Numbered from the stretch's first letter, positions 21,563 through 30,804 are shown. The stretch is DNA of 64,000 nt from Pelagibacterales bacterium SAG-MED01 (GCA_014654455.1 JACWCY010000007.1:1-64000); one strand, 5' to 3'. Notes: a model not told the origin generated them from the sequence alone. Made by a program: numbers and translations.

Positions 21563-21625
21563 TAACTCCTTTTTTAGTGCTTTAACTTAATGTTAGGCGC
21601 ACAATAAAGTTCAAATGCCTGCCGA
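21563..21625 (-). promoter_or_regulatory. Probable SAM-V (SAM-II-like) riboswitch in the metY leader
   Basis: Leader (minus strand) cggcAGGCatttgaactttattGTGCGCCTaacattaagttaaaGCACtaaaaaAGGAGTtaaaATG. AGGC/GCCT stem plus GTGC/GCAC pseudoknot pairing next to the Shine-Dalgarno. SAM-V is known upstream of metY in Pelagibacter. Confidence 0.75.
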
Positions 21626-21768
21626 TTGTGTAATGAGTTATTCCTGTTTAGCAGTTGTATGCCCGCAATAGGATCAAATCGGCATTAACTTTTTATCAGA
21701 TTGGTCTTATTTTACAAGCTAAATATCAAATTGACTTTGTAATTAATAATAGTACAAATCCTCGCACA

Positions 21769-22227
21769 ATGACTAAATTCATAAAAAAAGACCAAATAAC
21801 ATCTAGTTGGTATGAGATTGATGCGAAAAATGCTGTAGTCGGAAGATTAGCGACTATAATTAGCAAAATTATAAGAGGGAAAAATAAAAATACTTTCACT
21901 CCTCATATGGATAATGGTGATTTCGTAGTAGTCAAAAATATTGAACATATAAAATTTACTGGAAAAAAATTTCAAAATAAAAAATATTACAGACATACTG
22001 GACATCCTGGGGGTATCAAAGAAACATCACCTGAAAAACTTCATAACAAAAAACCAGGAGAAACATTAAAACTTGCTGTTAAAAGAATGTTGCCAGGTGG
22101 TGTCTTAGGAAAAAAACAACTCAATAAACTAAAAATTTATTCTGGTAATGAACATCCTCATTCTTCACAAAACCCAAAAATAATTGAATTAAGTAAACTA
22201 AATAATAAAAATATTGTACGAAACTAA
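21769..22227 (+). CDS. rplM: 50S ribosomal protein L13
   Basis: WYEIDAKNAVVGRLATIISKIIRGKNKNTFTPHMDNGDFVVV...RHTGHPGGIK. Start reset to 21769 (MTKFIKKDQ). Confidence 0.96.
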   Translation: MTKFIKKDQITSSWYEIDAKNAVVGRLATIISKIIRGKNKNTFTPHMDNGDFVVVKNIEHIKFTGKKFQNKKYYRHTGHPGGIKETSPEKLHNKKPGETLKLAVKRMLPGGVLGKKQLNKLKIYSGNEHPHSSQNPKIIELSKLNNKNIVRN

Positions 22228-22228
22228 T

Positions 22229-22666
22229 ATGGAAAACACTCAAACAAATACAAAAAGTCCAAAATTAAAATTAGACTTCAAAGACAGTAAATATGCTACA
22301 GGAAGAAGAAAAACATCGATAGCAAAAGTTTGGTTAAAAAAAGGTTCTGGTAAAATTTATGTAAATGGTAAATTATTTAATGAATATTTTTCAAATGATA
22401 ATCATAAGATGCAAATAACAAGACCTTTTGAAATAATAAATCAAGCAACAGAATATGATGTAAGATGCAGTGTAAAAGGTGGGGGAGCTACAGGTCAAGC
22501 TGGTGCAATGGTACATGGTATTTCAAAAGCACTTGTAATGTTTGATGAAAATTTTAAATCTACCTTAAAACTAGAAAAACTTACCACAAGAGACTCTAGA
22601 GCAGTCGAGAGAAAAAAGCCTGGAAGAAGAAAAGCTAGAAGAAGCTTCCAATTCTCTAAAAGATAA
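22229..22666 (+). CDS. rpsI: 30S ribosomal protein S9
   Basis: YATGRRKTSIAKVWLKKGSGKIYVNGK...TRDSRAVERKKPGRRKARRSFQFSKR. Confidence 0.97.
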   Translation: MENTQTNTKSPKLKLDFKDSKYATGRRKTSIAKVWLKKGSGKIYVNGKLFNEYFSNDNHKMQITRPFEIINQATEYDVRCSVKGGGATGQAGAMVHGISKALVMFDENFKSTLKLEKLTTRDSRAVERKKPGRRKARRSFQFSKR

Positions 22667-22699
22667 TTTTTTTTTAACTTTAACCTGTTATAATATAAA

Positions 22700-23719
22700 A
22701 TGCTCAAGCTAAACGCTTTAATTGCTGGATCAACTGGTTACATTGGTGTTCAACTAATCAAATTATTAGTTAAACATAAAAATGTAAAAATCAAATATCT
22801 TTGTGGAAATTCTTCTATAGGAAAAAATATTTCCTTTTATGATAGTTCCTTAAGAATTAAAAATTTGCCTAAAATTATAAAATTTAAAAAAGAATATTTA
22901 AAAAATGTTGATATTGTATTTACAGCTTTACCAAATGGGGAAGCTCAAAAAATTTCAAATAATCTATCAAAAAATAATATATTAATAGATTTGTCAGCTG
23001 ATTTCAGACTTAAGAAAAGTTCTGAATACCTTAAATGGTATAAATTAAAACATAAAGCGATAGATAACATAAAAAAAAGTGTTTATGCATTACCTGAATT
23101 TATTGGAAAAAAAATTAAATCATACAATATTATAGGTTGTCCGGGCTGTTATCCTACGTCAATACTTTTACCTTTAATTCCACTGATCCAAAAAAATATG
23201 ATAAGAACAGATAATGTTATTATAGACTCAAAGTCAGGTTATTCTGGTGCAGGTAGGAATGTTCATAAAAAATATAAAGATAATAATTTATATGAGTCAC
23301 TAAGTGCATATGGAGTAGGCTTTCACAGACATAACTCAGAAATTTATCAAGAGCTTAATAGTTATACTAAATCAAAAATTGATTTTTCTTTTACACCTCA
23401 TTTAATACCTATGTTTAAAGGTATTTTGAGTACAATATATGTTGATTTAAAACCAGGAATTACAATAAATCATATACAAAAATTACTTAAAAAATATCAT
23501 AAAAAAAATAGATTTATCAAAATTATGAATATTAATACTTTATTAAGTACAAATAATGTAATTAATACAAACAATTGTTTTATTTCAGTTTGTAAAACAA
23601 AAAATAAAAAAAAGATTATTATTTTATCTGTAATAGATAATTTAATTAAAGGTGGTGCAGGACAAGCTATGCAAAATATGAATTTATTATTTGATTTAAA
23701 AGAAAATGAGGGTTTCTAA
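22700..23719 (+). CDS. argC: N-acetyl-gamma-glutamyl-phosphate reductase
   Basis: AGSTGYIGVQLIKLL, GCPGCYPTSILLPLIPL, GGAGQAMQNMNLLF. Confidence 0.95.
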   Translation: MLKLNALIAGSTGYIGVQLIKLLVKHKNVKIKYLCGNSSIGKNISFYDSSLRIKNLPKIIKFKKEYLKNVDIVFTALPNGEAQKISNNLSKNNILIDLSADFRLKKSSEYLKWYKLKHKAIDNIKKSVYALPEFIGKKIKSYNIIGCPGCYPTSILLPLIPLIQKNMIRTDNVIIDSKSGYSGAGRNVHKKYKDNNLYESLSAYGVGFHRHNSEIYQELNSYTKSKIDFSFTPHLIPMFKGILSTIYVDLKPGITINHIQKLLKKYHKKNRFIKIMNINTLLSTNNVINTNNCFISVCKTKNKKKIIILSVIDNLIKGGAGQAMQNMNLLFDLKENEGF

Positions 23720-23889
23720 TGAAAAAATGTTTATTATTTATAATTTTGTCATTAAGTGCTTGTTCCAATAATCAAGATTCTAAAGTAATTGATAAATTTA
23801 ATTTTGATGACAATTTAAGTTTGGAGGAATTTAAGTTGAAAGTTGAAAATTATGTAAAACAAAGTTCTTACCCTAATATAGATGATTAA
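23719..23889 (+). CDS. Small LptM-like lipoprotein, 56 aa
   Basis: Absent from the ORF track: MKKCLLFIILSLSACSNNQDSKVIDKFNFDDNLSLEEFKLKVENYVKQSSYPNIDD*. Signal peptide with lipobox LSAC; overlaps argC stop and hom start. Confidence 0.72.
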   Translation: MKKCLLFIILSLSACSNNQDSKVIDKFNFDDNLSLEEFKLKVENYVKQSSYPNIDD

Positions 23890-25183
23890 AGATAATAATA
23901 ATATAAATATTGCTATTATTGGATTGGGTCAAATTGGATCATTCCTGTACAATGAAATTAATCTTAGAAAAAAAGACATTGAGTTAAAAACTGGAAAAAA
24001 AATAAAAATTGTTGCCATTTCAGCTAAAAACAAAAATAAAAAAAGAAAATTTAAGATAGATAAAAAAATATTTTATTCAAATCCTTTGAATATAATTAAA
24101 AAGAAAAATATAGACATTATTTTTGAATCAATAGGATTGTCTGACGGTATTTCTAAAAAAATTGTTGAAAGTTCACTTAAAAATAAAATTAATGTTATCA
24201 CTCCAAACAAAGCCTTAATTGCTAAACATGGTGATTATTTATCTAAATTAGCTGAAAAAAATAATGTTAATTTAGAGTTTGAAGCTGCTGTTGCTGGAGG
24301 TATTCCAATTCTTAGAACTATAAAAGAGGGTTTGGCAACTAATAAAATTAAAAAAGTTTATGGAATTTTAAATGGCACAACTAATTACATTTTATCAGAA
24401 ATGGAAAAAAGTAATGAAATTTTTGAAAATGTTTTGAAGAAAGCTCAAAAACTTGGTTATGCTGAACCTGGTAATCCAAAGTTAGATCTTAATGGTTTTG
24501 ATGCATTTGCTAAAATAAGAATTTTATCTGCTCTATCATTTAACACTAAAATATCAAAAAGTAAGTGCATTATGGAGGGTATTCAGAATATAAAATTAGA
24601 AGATATTAAGATTGCAAGTCAATTAGGTTTTAGAATTAAACTTCTAGGTATTTCAGAAATTATCAATGGTCAATTATTTGAAACTGTTCATCCATGTTTA
24701 GTAAGTAAAAAAACATACATAGGAAATGTTAATGGTGTAATGAATGCTGTTATTACAGAAGGTAGACCTGTTGGAGAGAGTGTTCTGCAAGGCGAGGGTG
24801 CAGGACCAGGACCTACATCATCATCATTATTATCTGATCTTTTATCTATTTTACGAGGTAACATTAAATATCCATTTGGTATTCCCTCTAATAAAAGAAA
24901 ATTAATCAAACCATTTAATAACAATTATTACTCTAATTCTTTATATATTAGATTTGAAGTTAAAGATGTACAGGGTGTTCTATCGTTAATTACTAATCGT
25001 TTGGCTAAATACAGAATTTCTGTAAAAAGATTAATTCAAACTCCAGATAAGAAAAATAAGAAAGCTACTATTGTTATAATAACTCATAAAACAACAGAGA
25101 TTAATGTAAAAAATTGTTTGTCTATATTCAAAAAAAATAAAAATATTTTAAGATTTCCAACTTTGATCAGACTTTATAATTAA
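23882..25183 (+). CDS. hom: Homoserine dehydrogenase
   Basis: IGLGQIGSFLYNEI, GILNGTTNYILSEM, ...GYAEPGNPKLDLNGFDAFAKIRIL, C-terminal ACT-like region. Confidence 0.94.
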   Translation: MIKDNNNINIAIIGLGQIGSFLYNEINLRKKDIELKTGKKIKIVAISAKNKNKKRKFKIDKKIFYSNPLNIIKKKNIDIIFESIGLSDGISKKIVESSLKNKINVITPNKALIAKHGDYLSKLAEKNNVNLEFEAAVAGGIPILRTIKEGLATNKIKKVYGILNGTTNYILSEMEKSNEIFENVLKKAQKLGYAEPGNPKLDLNGFDAFAKIRILSALSFNTKISKSKCIMEGIQNIKLEDIKIASQLGFRIKLLGISEIINGQLFETVHPCLVSKKTYIGNVNGVMNAVITEGRPVGESVLQGEGAGPGPTSSSLLSDLLSILRGNIKYPFGIPSNKRKLIKPFNNNYYSNSLYIRFEVKDVQGVLSLITNRLAKYRISVKRLIQTPDKKNKKATIVIITHKTTEINVKNCLSIFKKNKNILRFPTLIRLYN

Positions 25184-26364
25184 TGAATAAATTTTTTCTT
25201 GATTTAGGAAAACAACCATTAGCAAATAACTACCTTAGTATTTATAAAAAAAAACAAACAAAGTACAATCTTAAATTATTCTTTAATACGAAAAATAAAA
25301 CAGTTTCAATATCAAAAAGAATTCCATCAGAAAAAATGTTCACAAATAAATACCCTTATAGATCATCAATGTCTAAAACCATGAGAAATTCATTTTATAA
25401 ATTATCATTAGAAATTAAAAAAAAATTTAATCCTAAAAAAATTTTAGAAATAGGTAGTAATGATGGAGCATTAATTAAAAATTTTAACAAAAAAATAGTG
25501 ATAGGTGTTGAACCTTGTAATAATCTAGCAAAAATTACATCTAGAAAAGGATATCTTACTTATAACAAATATTGGAATTTCAATTTAGCTAAAAAAATTA
25601 GAAAAAAAAATGGTAAAATAGATCTGCTTTATTCAGCAAATACTCTTACGCATATCAGTAATTTAGCTGAAGTTTTTAAATCAATATCTTACTTATTATC
25701 AAACGATGGAGTATTGATTATAGAAGATCCATCATTATTAGAATGTATTAAAAAAAATTCATATGATCAGTTTTATAATGAACACATATATCTCTTTTCA
25801 GCAATATCAGTAAAAAATATAATAAATAAGTTTAATTTTGAAATATTTCATATCAAAAATCTTACTACACATGGTGGATCTCTTAGATATTACATTAAAA
25901 AAAAGAATAACAAAAAATTGAAAATATCAAGAAGTGTACATAAACAAATTAGTAAAGAGATTAAATATGGACTTCATAAATTTAAGACTTACACAAAATT
26001 TTCTACAAATGTTCAAAAATCAAAAAGAAATTTATTAAAAATATTAAATAAATTAAAAAAAAATAATAAAAAAATAATAGGATATGGAGCAACAGCAAAA
26101 GCTGTTACAATAATAAATTATTGCAATATCAATAAAGATCTTATTTCAAATTTTGTAGATGTTACTCCTGAAAAAATAAATAAATTTATGCCAGGTAAAG
26201 ACATAAAAATTTTGAATTATGATAGAAATATTCTAAAAAAATATGATTTTGCTTTTTTAGGTGCATGGAATTTTAGAAATGAGATTTTCAATAAAGAAAA
26301 AAAATTTTTAAAAAGGGGAGGCAAATTTATAATTCATGTACCATTCCCAAAAATTATAAAATGA
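25183..26364 (+). CDS. Class I SAM-dependent methyltransferase (sugar C-methyltransferase-like)
   Basis: LDLGKQPLANNYL, ILEIGSNDGALIKNF, LLSNDGVLIIEDPSL, IIGYGATAKAVTIINY. Confidence 0.8.
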   Translation: MNKFFLDLGKQPLANNYLSIYKKKQTKYNLKLFFNTKNKTVSISKRIPSEKMFTNKYPYRSSMSKTMRNSFYKLSLEIKKKFNPKKILEIGSNDGALIKNFNKKIVIGVEPCNNLAKITSRKGYLTYNKYWNFNLAKKIRKKNGKIDLLYSANTLTHISNLAEVFKSISYLLSNDGVLIIEDPSLLECIKKNSYDQFYNEHIYLFSAISVKNIINKFNFEIFHIKNLTTHGGSLRYYIKKKNNKKLKISRSVHKQISKEIKYGLHKFKTYTKFSTNVQKSKRNLLKILNKLKKNNKKIIGYGATAKAVTIINYCNINKDLISNFVDVTPEKINKFMPGKDIKILNYDRNILKKYDFAFLGAWNFRNEIFNKEKKFLKRGGKFIIHVPFPKIIK

Positions 26365-27161
26365 AAAACGAACCAGTAGTTTGCTATTTATTTACATCAT
26401 TTGATGAACATAGTTCTTTAAAAAATTTTATTATAAACTATAAAAACTATAAATCAGGTATAAACCATAAGTTGGTTATTTGCTTTAAACTATTTAAAAA
26501 TCATGAAATTAAAGAACTAAAAAATTTTTTGATTAATTTAGAATATACTTCTTTTATTGACCCAATAACAATTAATGATTTTGATTTTGGCAGTTACAAA
26601 AGGGTAGCTGAAAAATATCCACAAAATCAAATACTTTTTTTAAATAGCCATTCTTATCCTATATGTGAAAATTGGCTATTAAAACTAATTAATTATAGCA
26701 ATGATAATACACTAATTGGGACTTCTGCTTCAAACGAAAGTATTTTAGACTCTATAATTCTTAAGAAGAAATACAAAATTATATCTCATATATTTAAAAA
26801 AGTTTATTTAAAAAAAAGATTTCAAGTATTTCCAAATCCACATATCAGAACATCTAGCTTTTTATTATATGGTGAGAAATTTTTAGATTATATGAATAAT
26901 AAAAAGATTGTTTCAAAACAAGATACATGGGAAATAGAGAGTGGTAAAAATAGTCTTTTTAATCATTTTAAAGATAATAATTATAATGTTTATATAATTA
27001 ATTCAGATGGAAATAAATTTGAGGAAAAAGATTGGAAGCTAAGCGAAACTTATAATTATTTTAAGCAATCCAAGTCAATTATTTCAGATAAACATACTAG
27101 AAAATATGAAGCTTTAGATGATAGTGATAAATTTTTATCACGAATGAAAGTTTGGGGGTAA
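26361..27161 (+). CDS. Putative glycosyltransferase-like protein
   Basis: GT-A-like N-terminal pattern (VVCYLFTSFDEHSSLKNFI) in glycan gene context; family not firmly recognised. Confidence 0.45.
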   Translation: MKNEPVVCYLFTSFDEHSSLKNFIINYKNYKSGINHKLVICFKLFKNHEIKELKNFLINLEYTSFIDPITINDFDFGSYKRVAEKYPQNQILFLNSHSYPICENWLLKLINYSNDNTLIGTSASNESILDSIILKKKYKIISHIFKKVYLKKRFQVFPNPHIRTSSFLLYGEKFLDYMNNKKIVSKQDTWEIESGKNSLFNHFKDNNYNVYIINSDGNKFEEKDWKLSETYNYFKQSKSIISDKHTRKYEALDDSDKFLSRMKVWG

Positions 27162-27165
27162 TGAA

Positions 27166-28005
27166 TTATGGTCTTAAACTTGATTTTTTACCCTTTATAG
27201 ATTTTGATAAACCATCAAATCTTGCTCTATATTTATCCAATAACAAGTCTTTTTTTATGACTTTATATAATGCAATTCTAAATAATATTCTAATTATTAA
27301 AGGTATAAAAATAATTAACGATATGACTTTTCCAAATTTTTTTTTATTAAAATAGAATTTAGACCAAATAAAATGCCAAATTAGAATATTTGAAAAATTT
27401 TCATCTTCTATATTTACTGATCTTCCTATTGATTTTACTTTTGATTTATTAATTTGATATGAAAAATATCCTTTTTTTTTAGCTCTATAACAATATTCAG
27501 TTTCTTCAAAATAAAGAAAAAAATTTTCATCAAATTTTCCAATATCTAAAAATGATTTTTTATTTATAAACATGCAAGAACCATGTATTGAGTCAATCTC
27601 ATCGAATTCTAAATTCTCCTTTATTTGTTTATGACTTTTTTCTTTAACATCTAGAAATCTTGGTCCTATAGCTGCAAAAATATCATTTTTTTCTTTTGCA
27701 AAATTTAAAAATAAATTTATATCTTCAAAATTAAAATCTATATCTGGGCTTATTTGTAAAAAATATTTCGTTTTAATTTTGTTTACTGCAAAATTTAATG
27801 CTGAACTAACACCATTATTTTCTTTTATGAATAATGAAATATTTTCATATTTTTCTTCAATATCTTTTTTAAGTTCATAATTTTGTGAATTTTCTATTAT
27901 TATTGTTTTTATTTTTGAAGGTATTTTTTTTATAAAATCATATATTATTTTTTCACTTTTATAGGTAATTATTACAATCGTTACATCACTTAAATTCTGA
28001 CTCAT
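27166..28005 (-). CDS. Glycosyltransferase family 2
   Basis: DVTIVIITYKSEKIIYDFI...NNGVSSALNFAV...YFLQISPDIDF...HGSCMFINKKSFLDIGKFDENFFLYFEETEYCYRAKKKGY. Confidence 0.88.
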   Translation of the reverse strand: MSQNLSDVTIVIITYKSEKIIYDFIKKIPSKIKTIIIENSQNYELKKDIEEKYENISLFIKENNGVSSALNFAVNKIKTKYFLQISPDIDFNFEDINLFLNFAKEKNDIFAAIGPRFLDVKEKSHKQIKENLEFDEIDSIHGSCMFINKKSFLDIGKFDENFFLYFEETEYCYRAKKKGYFSYQINKSKVKSIGRSVNIEDENFSNILIWHFIWSKFYFNKKKFGKVISLIIFIPLIIRILFRIALYKVIKKDLLLDKYRARFDGLSKSIKGKKSSLRP

Positions 28006-28955
28006 ATTTTTACTTTATTTAAAGCGTTGTTTTTAAATATATTTGCCTCTCTTATATATCTTCTTACCATTTGTGTTGTTTTATGTCCTGTCATTGCCAT
28101 GATACTACGTTCGTCTGCTCCAGACTCTGCTGCAACAGTTGCAAAACCTGATCTTAAACTATGGCCAGAAAAATTTTTATTTTCAATTCCTGCTAAATTT
28201 AAATATTCTTTCATTAACAAAACAACAGATTGGTCTGTTAATCTATTGCTTGTTAAAGATGATCCTTTGGAAAATCTTCTAAAAATAGGTCCTGATTTTA
28301 TTTTAGAAGTTTCTAACCATTTTTTTAAATTAACTACCGGGCAATATGTTTCACTGGTGAAGTAGGGCAGTCCTTTAACCATTCCCTCGCCAAATTGGTC
28401 TGTTTTGGATCTTTTGATTGTAATTTTAAGTCCTTCAAGAACAAATTCTAAATCCTCATAGTCAATTGAGATCAGCTCAGTTCGTCTAAAACCACCTCCA
28501 AAACCAATTAAGATTATTGATTTGTCTCTTAGTTTTTTAATTTCTTCTATTTTTTGTTCATTTATTACATCAATTATCGATTTTAAATGATTGATTAATA
28601 TAGGTTTTTTACCTTTTTGAATACTTCCTTTTGCCCTTCTGATTCCCATTAAATTTTCTACTATAATCGGATGTTTTGTATCTAAATAATGTCCTTTTAG
28701 CTTGTGAACCATTCCTATTGATACCAATCTTCTTCTGAGTGTACTTATTTTTAAATTTTTAGATAGATGAGTTAGATATAAAGAAACTATTTTTGGTTCT
28801 GATGGCAATGAATTTAAACCGTGCTTAACACAAAAAGCTCCGAAATCTTTAAAGTCTGATTTGTAGGCTCTTAGAGTATTGTTAGCTTTAGAGCTTTTGA
28901 GATTATTTAAAGTTGCCTCATGAAGAGATTTTAAGTCTGTTGTAAGTTCAGTCAT
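28002..28955 (-). CDS. Tyrosine recombinase / phage-integrase family protein
   Basis: Core-binding (NTLRAYKSDFKDFGAFC) and catalytic domains: FRRTELISI, HSLRSGFATVAAESG, MTGHKTTQMVRRYIR. Confidence 0.93.
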   Translation of the reverse strand: MTELTTDLKSLHEATLNNLKSSKANNTLRAYKSDFKDFGAFCVKHGLNSLPSEPKIVSLYLTHLSKNLKISTLRRRLVSIGMVHKLKGHYLDTKHPIIVENLMGIRRAKGSIQKGKKPILINHLKSIIDVINEQKIEEIKKLRDKSIILIGFGGGFRRTELISIDYEDLEFVLEGLKITIKRSKTDQFGEGMVKGLPYFTSETYCPVVNLKKWLETSKIKSGPIFRRFSKGSSLTSNRLTDQSVVLLMKEYLNLAGIENKNFSGHSLRSGFATVAAESGADERSIMAMTGHKTTQMVRRYIREANIFKNNALNKVKI

Positions 28956-28957
28956 AG

Positions 28958-28994
28958 TATTACTATTGATAACAATTAATTATCATTAGTAATA
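28958..28994. repeat. 37-bp near-perfect inverted repeat (15-7-15) directly upstream of the tyrosine recombinase
   Basis: TATTACTATTGATAA-caattaa-TTATCATTAGTAATA; 14 of 15 arm positions are complementary. Confidence 0.85.
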
Positions 28995-29038
28995 TATCAA
29001 GTGATTTTTATTGTCAATAGTTTAAATATAAAAATATT

Positions 29039-29215
29039 ATGGGTTCAATTGATGGAGAAATTCCTGCGTTATGGTTTTTAATAAGCTCGATTGGTTTTGT
29101 TATATTAGCTTTTATTCAATATCGAAACACTGGTAAAAGCTTTAACACAATATTTTTATCTGTAATGGCTATTATATTCTTTATAAGTTATATAATTTTA
29201 ATGATTCCACGCTAA
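29039..29215 (+). CDS. Small membrane protein, 58 aa
   Basis: Absent from the ORF track: MGSIDGEIPALWFLISSIGFVILAFIQYRNTGKSFNTIFLSVMAIIFFISYIILMIPR*; two hydrophobic segments. Confidence 0.5.
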   Translation: MGSIDGEIPALWFLISSIGFVILAFIQYRNTGKSFNTIFLSVMAIIFFISYIILMIPR

Positions 29216-29221
29216 AATTCT

Positions 29222-29491
29222 ATGAGAGGAACTAAGTTTCAATTAAAAGTCTGGAAATACCTCAAAAGTATACCAAAAGGTAAAGTAAAAACCTATAAAC
29301 AGGTGGCTATTGGCATAAAAAGCCCTAAATCAGCACGTGCTGTGGCTAATGCTTGTGCTAGAAACCCATATGCTCCAAAAATACCTTGTCATAGAGTAAT
29401 TAGGTCTGATGGAGCTCTTGGAGGCTACTCTGGGAGAGGTGGAATTAAGCAAAAGCTTAAATTACTTAGGTCTGAAAAGGTAGCAATTTAG
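29222..29491 (+). CDS. MGMT-type DNA alkyltransferase domain protein (89 aa)
   Basis: GTKFQLKVWKYLKSIPKGKVKTYKQVA...ARAVANACARNPYAPKIPCHRVIRSDGALGGYSGRGGIKQKLKLL; PCHR active-site motif. Confidence 0.87.
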   Translation: MRGTKFQLKVWKYLKSIPKGKVKTYKQVAIGIKSPKSARAVANACARNPYAPKIPCHRVIRSDGALGGYSGRGGIKQKLKLLRSEKVAI

Positions 29492-29952
29492 GCTTATTTT
29501 AAGGCTTTTTTATATTAAAAATATCAGTAAAATCAACATTTTTTGATCTATTTATGTGCTTTTTCATTAAATATCAAAATTCATCCTTCAGTTGTACCAT
29601 ATATGAACATATGCTTAAAATAGACCCCTCTATGGACGTTTAAATGGTATATTCAATTAGTGCATCGCTCTACTATTCAACTATATCAACGCTTTTATAC
29701 TACCCTATTTTCCGATTAATTTCATAATCACAACGTTAAAAAACCCTTGATTTTAAAGGATTATGTAATCTTTTTAATAATTAGCCAGAAATTTAAAGCC
29801 TTCTGCAGCAAAAAAGCTTTTTTAATTTTTTAATTATTCGAAATTATCTGATAATTAGATTATTTATAATATCAAAAAAATTTAATAAATACAGTATTTT
29901 ATATCTTATAGTTAATGTAATACTTTAAATATTAGTAAATATATAATACCTA

Positions 29953-30804
29953 TTACTTAACTTTTTTAACTAAATTCTCTCTTCTAGAAATGTAGATACC
30001 ACTCAATACGATAATAAATAAACCTAAAAAGGTCCAATTATCAGGGAAATCACTAAAGAAATAATACCCTATAATGATGTTCGTAATAATCTCAAAATAG
30101 CTAAATGGAGCTAATTTAGAGGCATCTGCATATTTAAGTGACAGTATTAAAAATAAATGACCTATACAGGCAAATACACCTATAGCAGCCATCATAGACC
30201 ACTGATTTAAGGTAGGTTTAATCCAAACAAATGGCATTAGAGTGGATACTATTACCGCCCCTACTACACCAGTTAACAATAATGTTAATAAAGGATTGTC
30301 TGAGGTACTTAGTTTACGAGTAATAATTAAATAAAATCCATACATTACTCCTGTTCCAAGAGCAGCTATGCTTGCTAAATTAATTTCAACAAAACCTGGC
30401 CTTATAACCACTAAAGAACCTATAAAACCTATAATTACTGCAGACCACCTTCTAAATCCTACCTTTTCACCTAAAAAAACTGGAGAAAAGGCTGTAACAA
30501 TTAAAGGTGCAACAAAGGCTAGAGTTAACGCTTTAGCTAAAGAAATAACCGAAATTGCATAAAAAAAACAAATATTAGCAGTTAAAAGAATTATACCTCT
30601 AATGAATTGCAATTTTGGTTTATCCGTCCATACAAGATTTTTTCGAAAAAAGAAAAACATAACTGGAAAAGTGAAAGCTACTGTAAAAAAATATCTTGCC
30701 CATGTAATTTGTAATACTGGAAGATCCTTACTTAAATATTTTGCAAATCCATCCATTATAGGAAGCATTACCCATGCCAATAGATTAAAAGTTATAGCCT
30801 TCAT
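29953..30804 (-). CDS. DMT/EamA family transporter
   Basis: Multi-TM protein with internal EamA repeats (LAKALTLAFVAPLIVTAFSPVFLGEKVGFRRW). Confidence 0.85.
   Translation of the reverse strand: MKAITFNLLAWVMLPIMDGFAKYLSKDLPVLQITWARYFFTVAFTFPVMFFFFRKNLVWTDKPKLQFIRGIILLTANICFFYAISVISLAKALTLAFVAPLIVTAFSPVFLGEKVGFRRWSAVIIGFIGSLVVIRPGFVEINLASIAALGTGVMYGFYLIITRKLSTSDNPLLTLLLTGVVGAVIVSTLMPFVWIKPTLNQWSMMAAIGVFACIGHLFLILSLKYADASKLAPFSYFEIITNIIIGYYFFSDFPDNWTFLGLFIIVLSGIYISRRENLVKKVK

Noticed and set aside
21655-21768. Extended N-terminus of L13 in the ORF track
   Set aside because: Homology begins at MTKFIKKDQ...SWYEIDAKNAVVGRLA (21769); upstream sequence is metY/rplM intergenic DNA.
27152-27355. 67-aa plus-strand ORF after 27161
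   Set aside because: Antisense to the C-terminus of the GT2 gene (27166-28005); no independent support.
28027-28365. 112-aa plus-strand ORF opposite the tyrosine recombinase
   Set aside because: Antisense to the recombinase catalytic domain.
29813-29840. aaaaaagctttttt palindrome in the 29.5-29.9 kb gap as an intrinsic terminator
   Set aside because: A/T-rich symmetry without a convincing GC stem-loop; such runs are common here.
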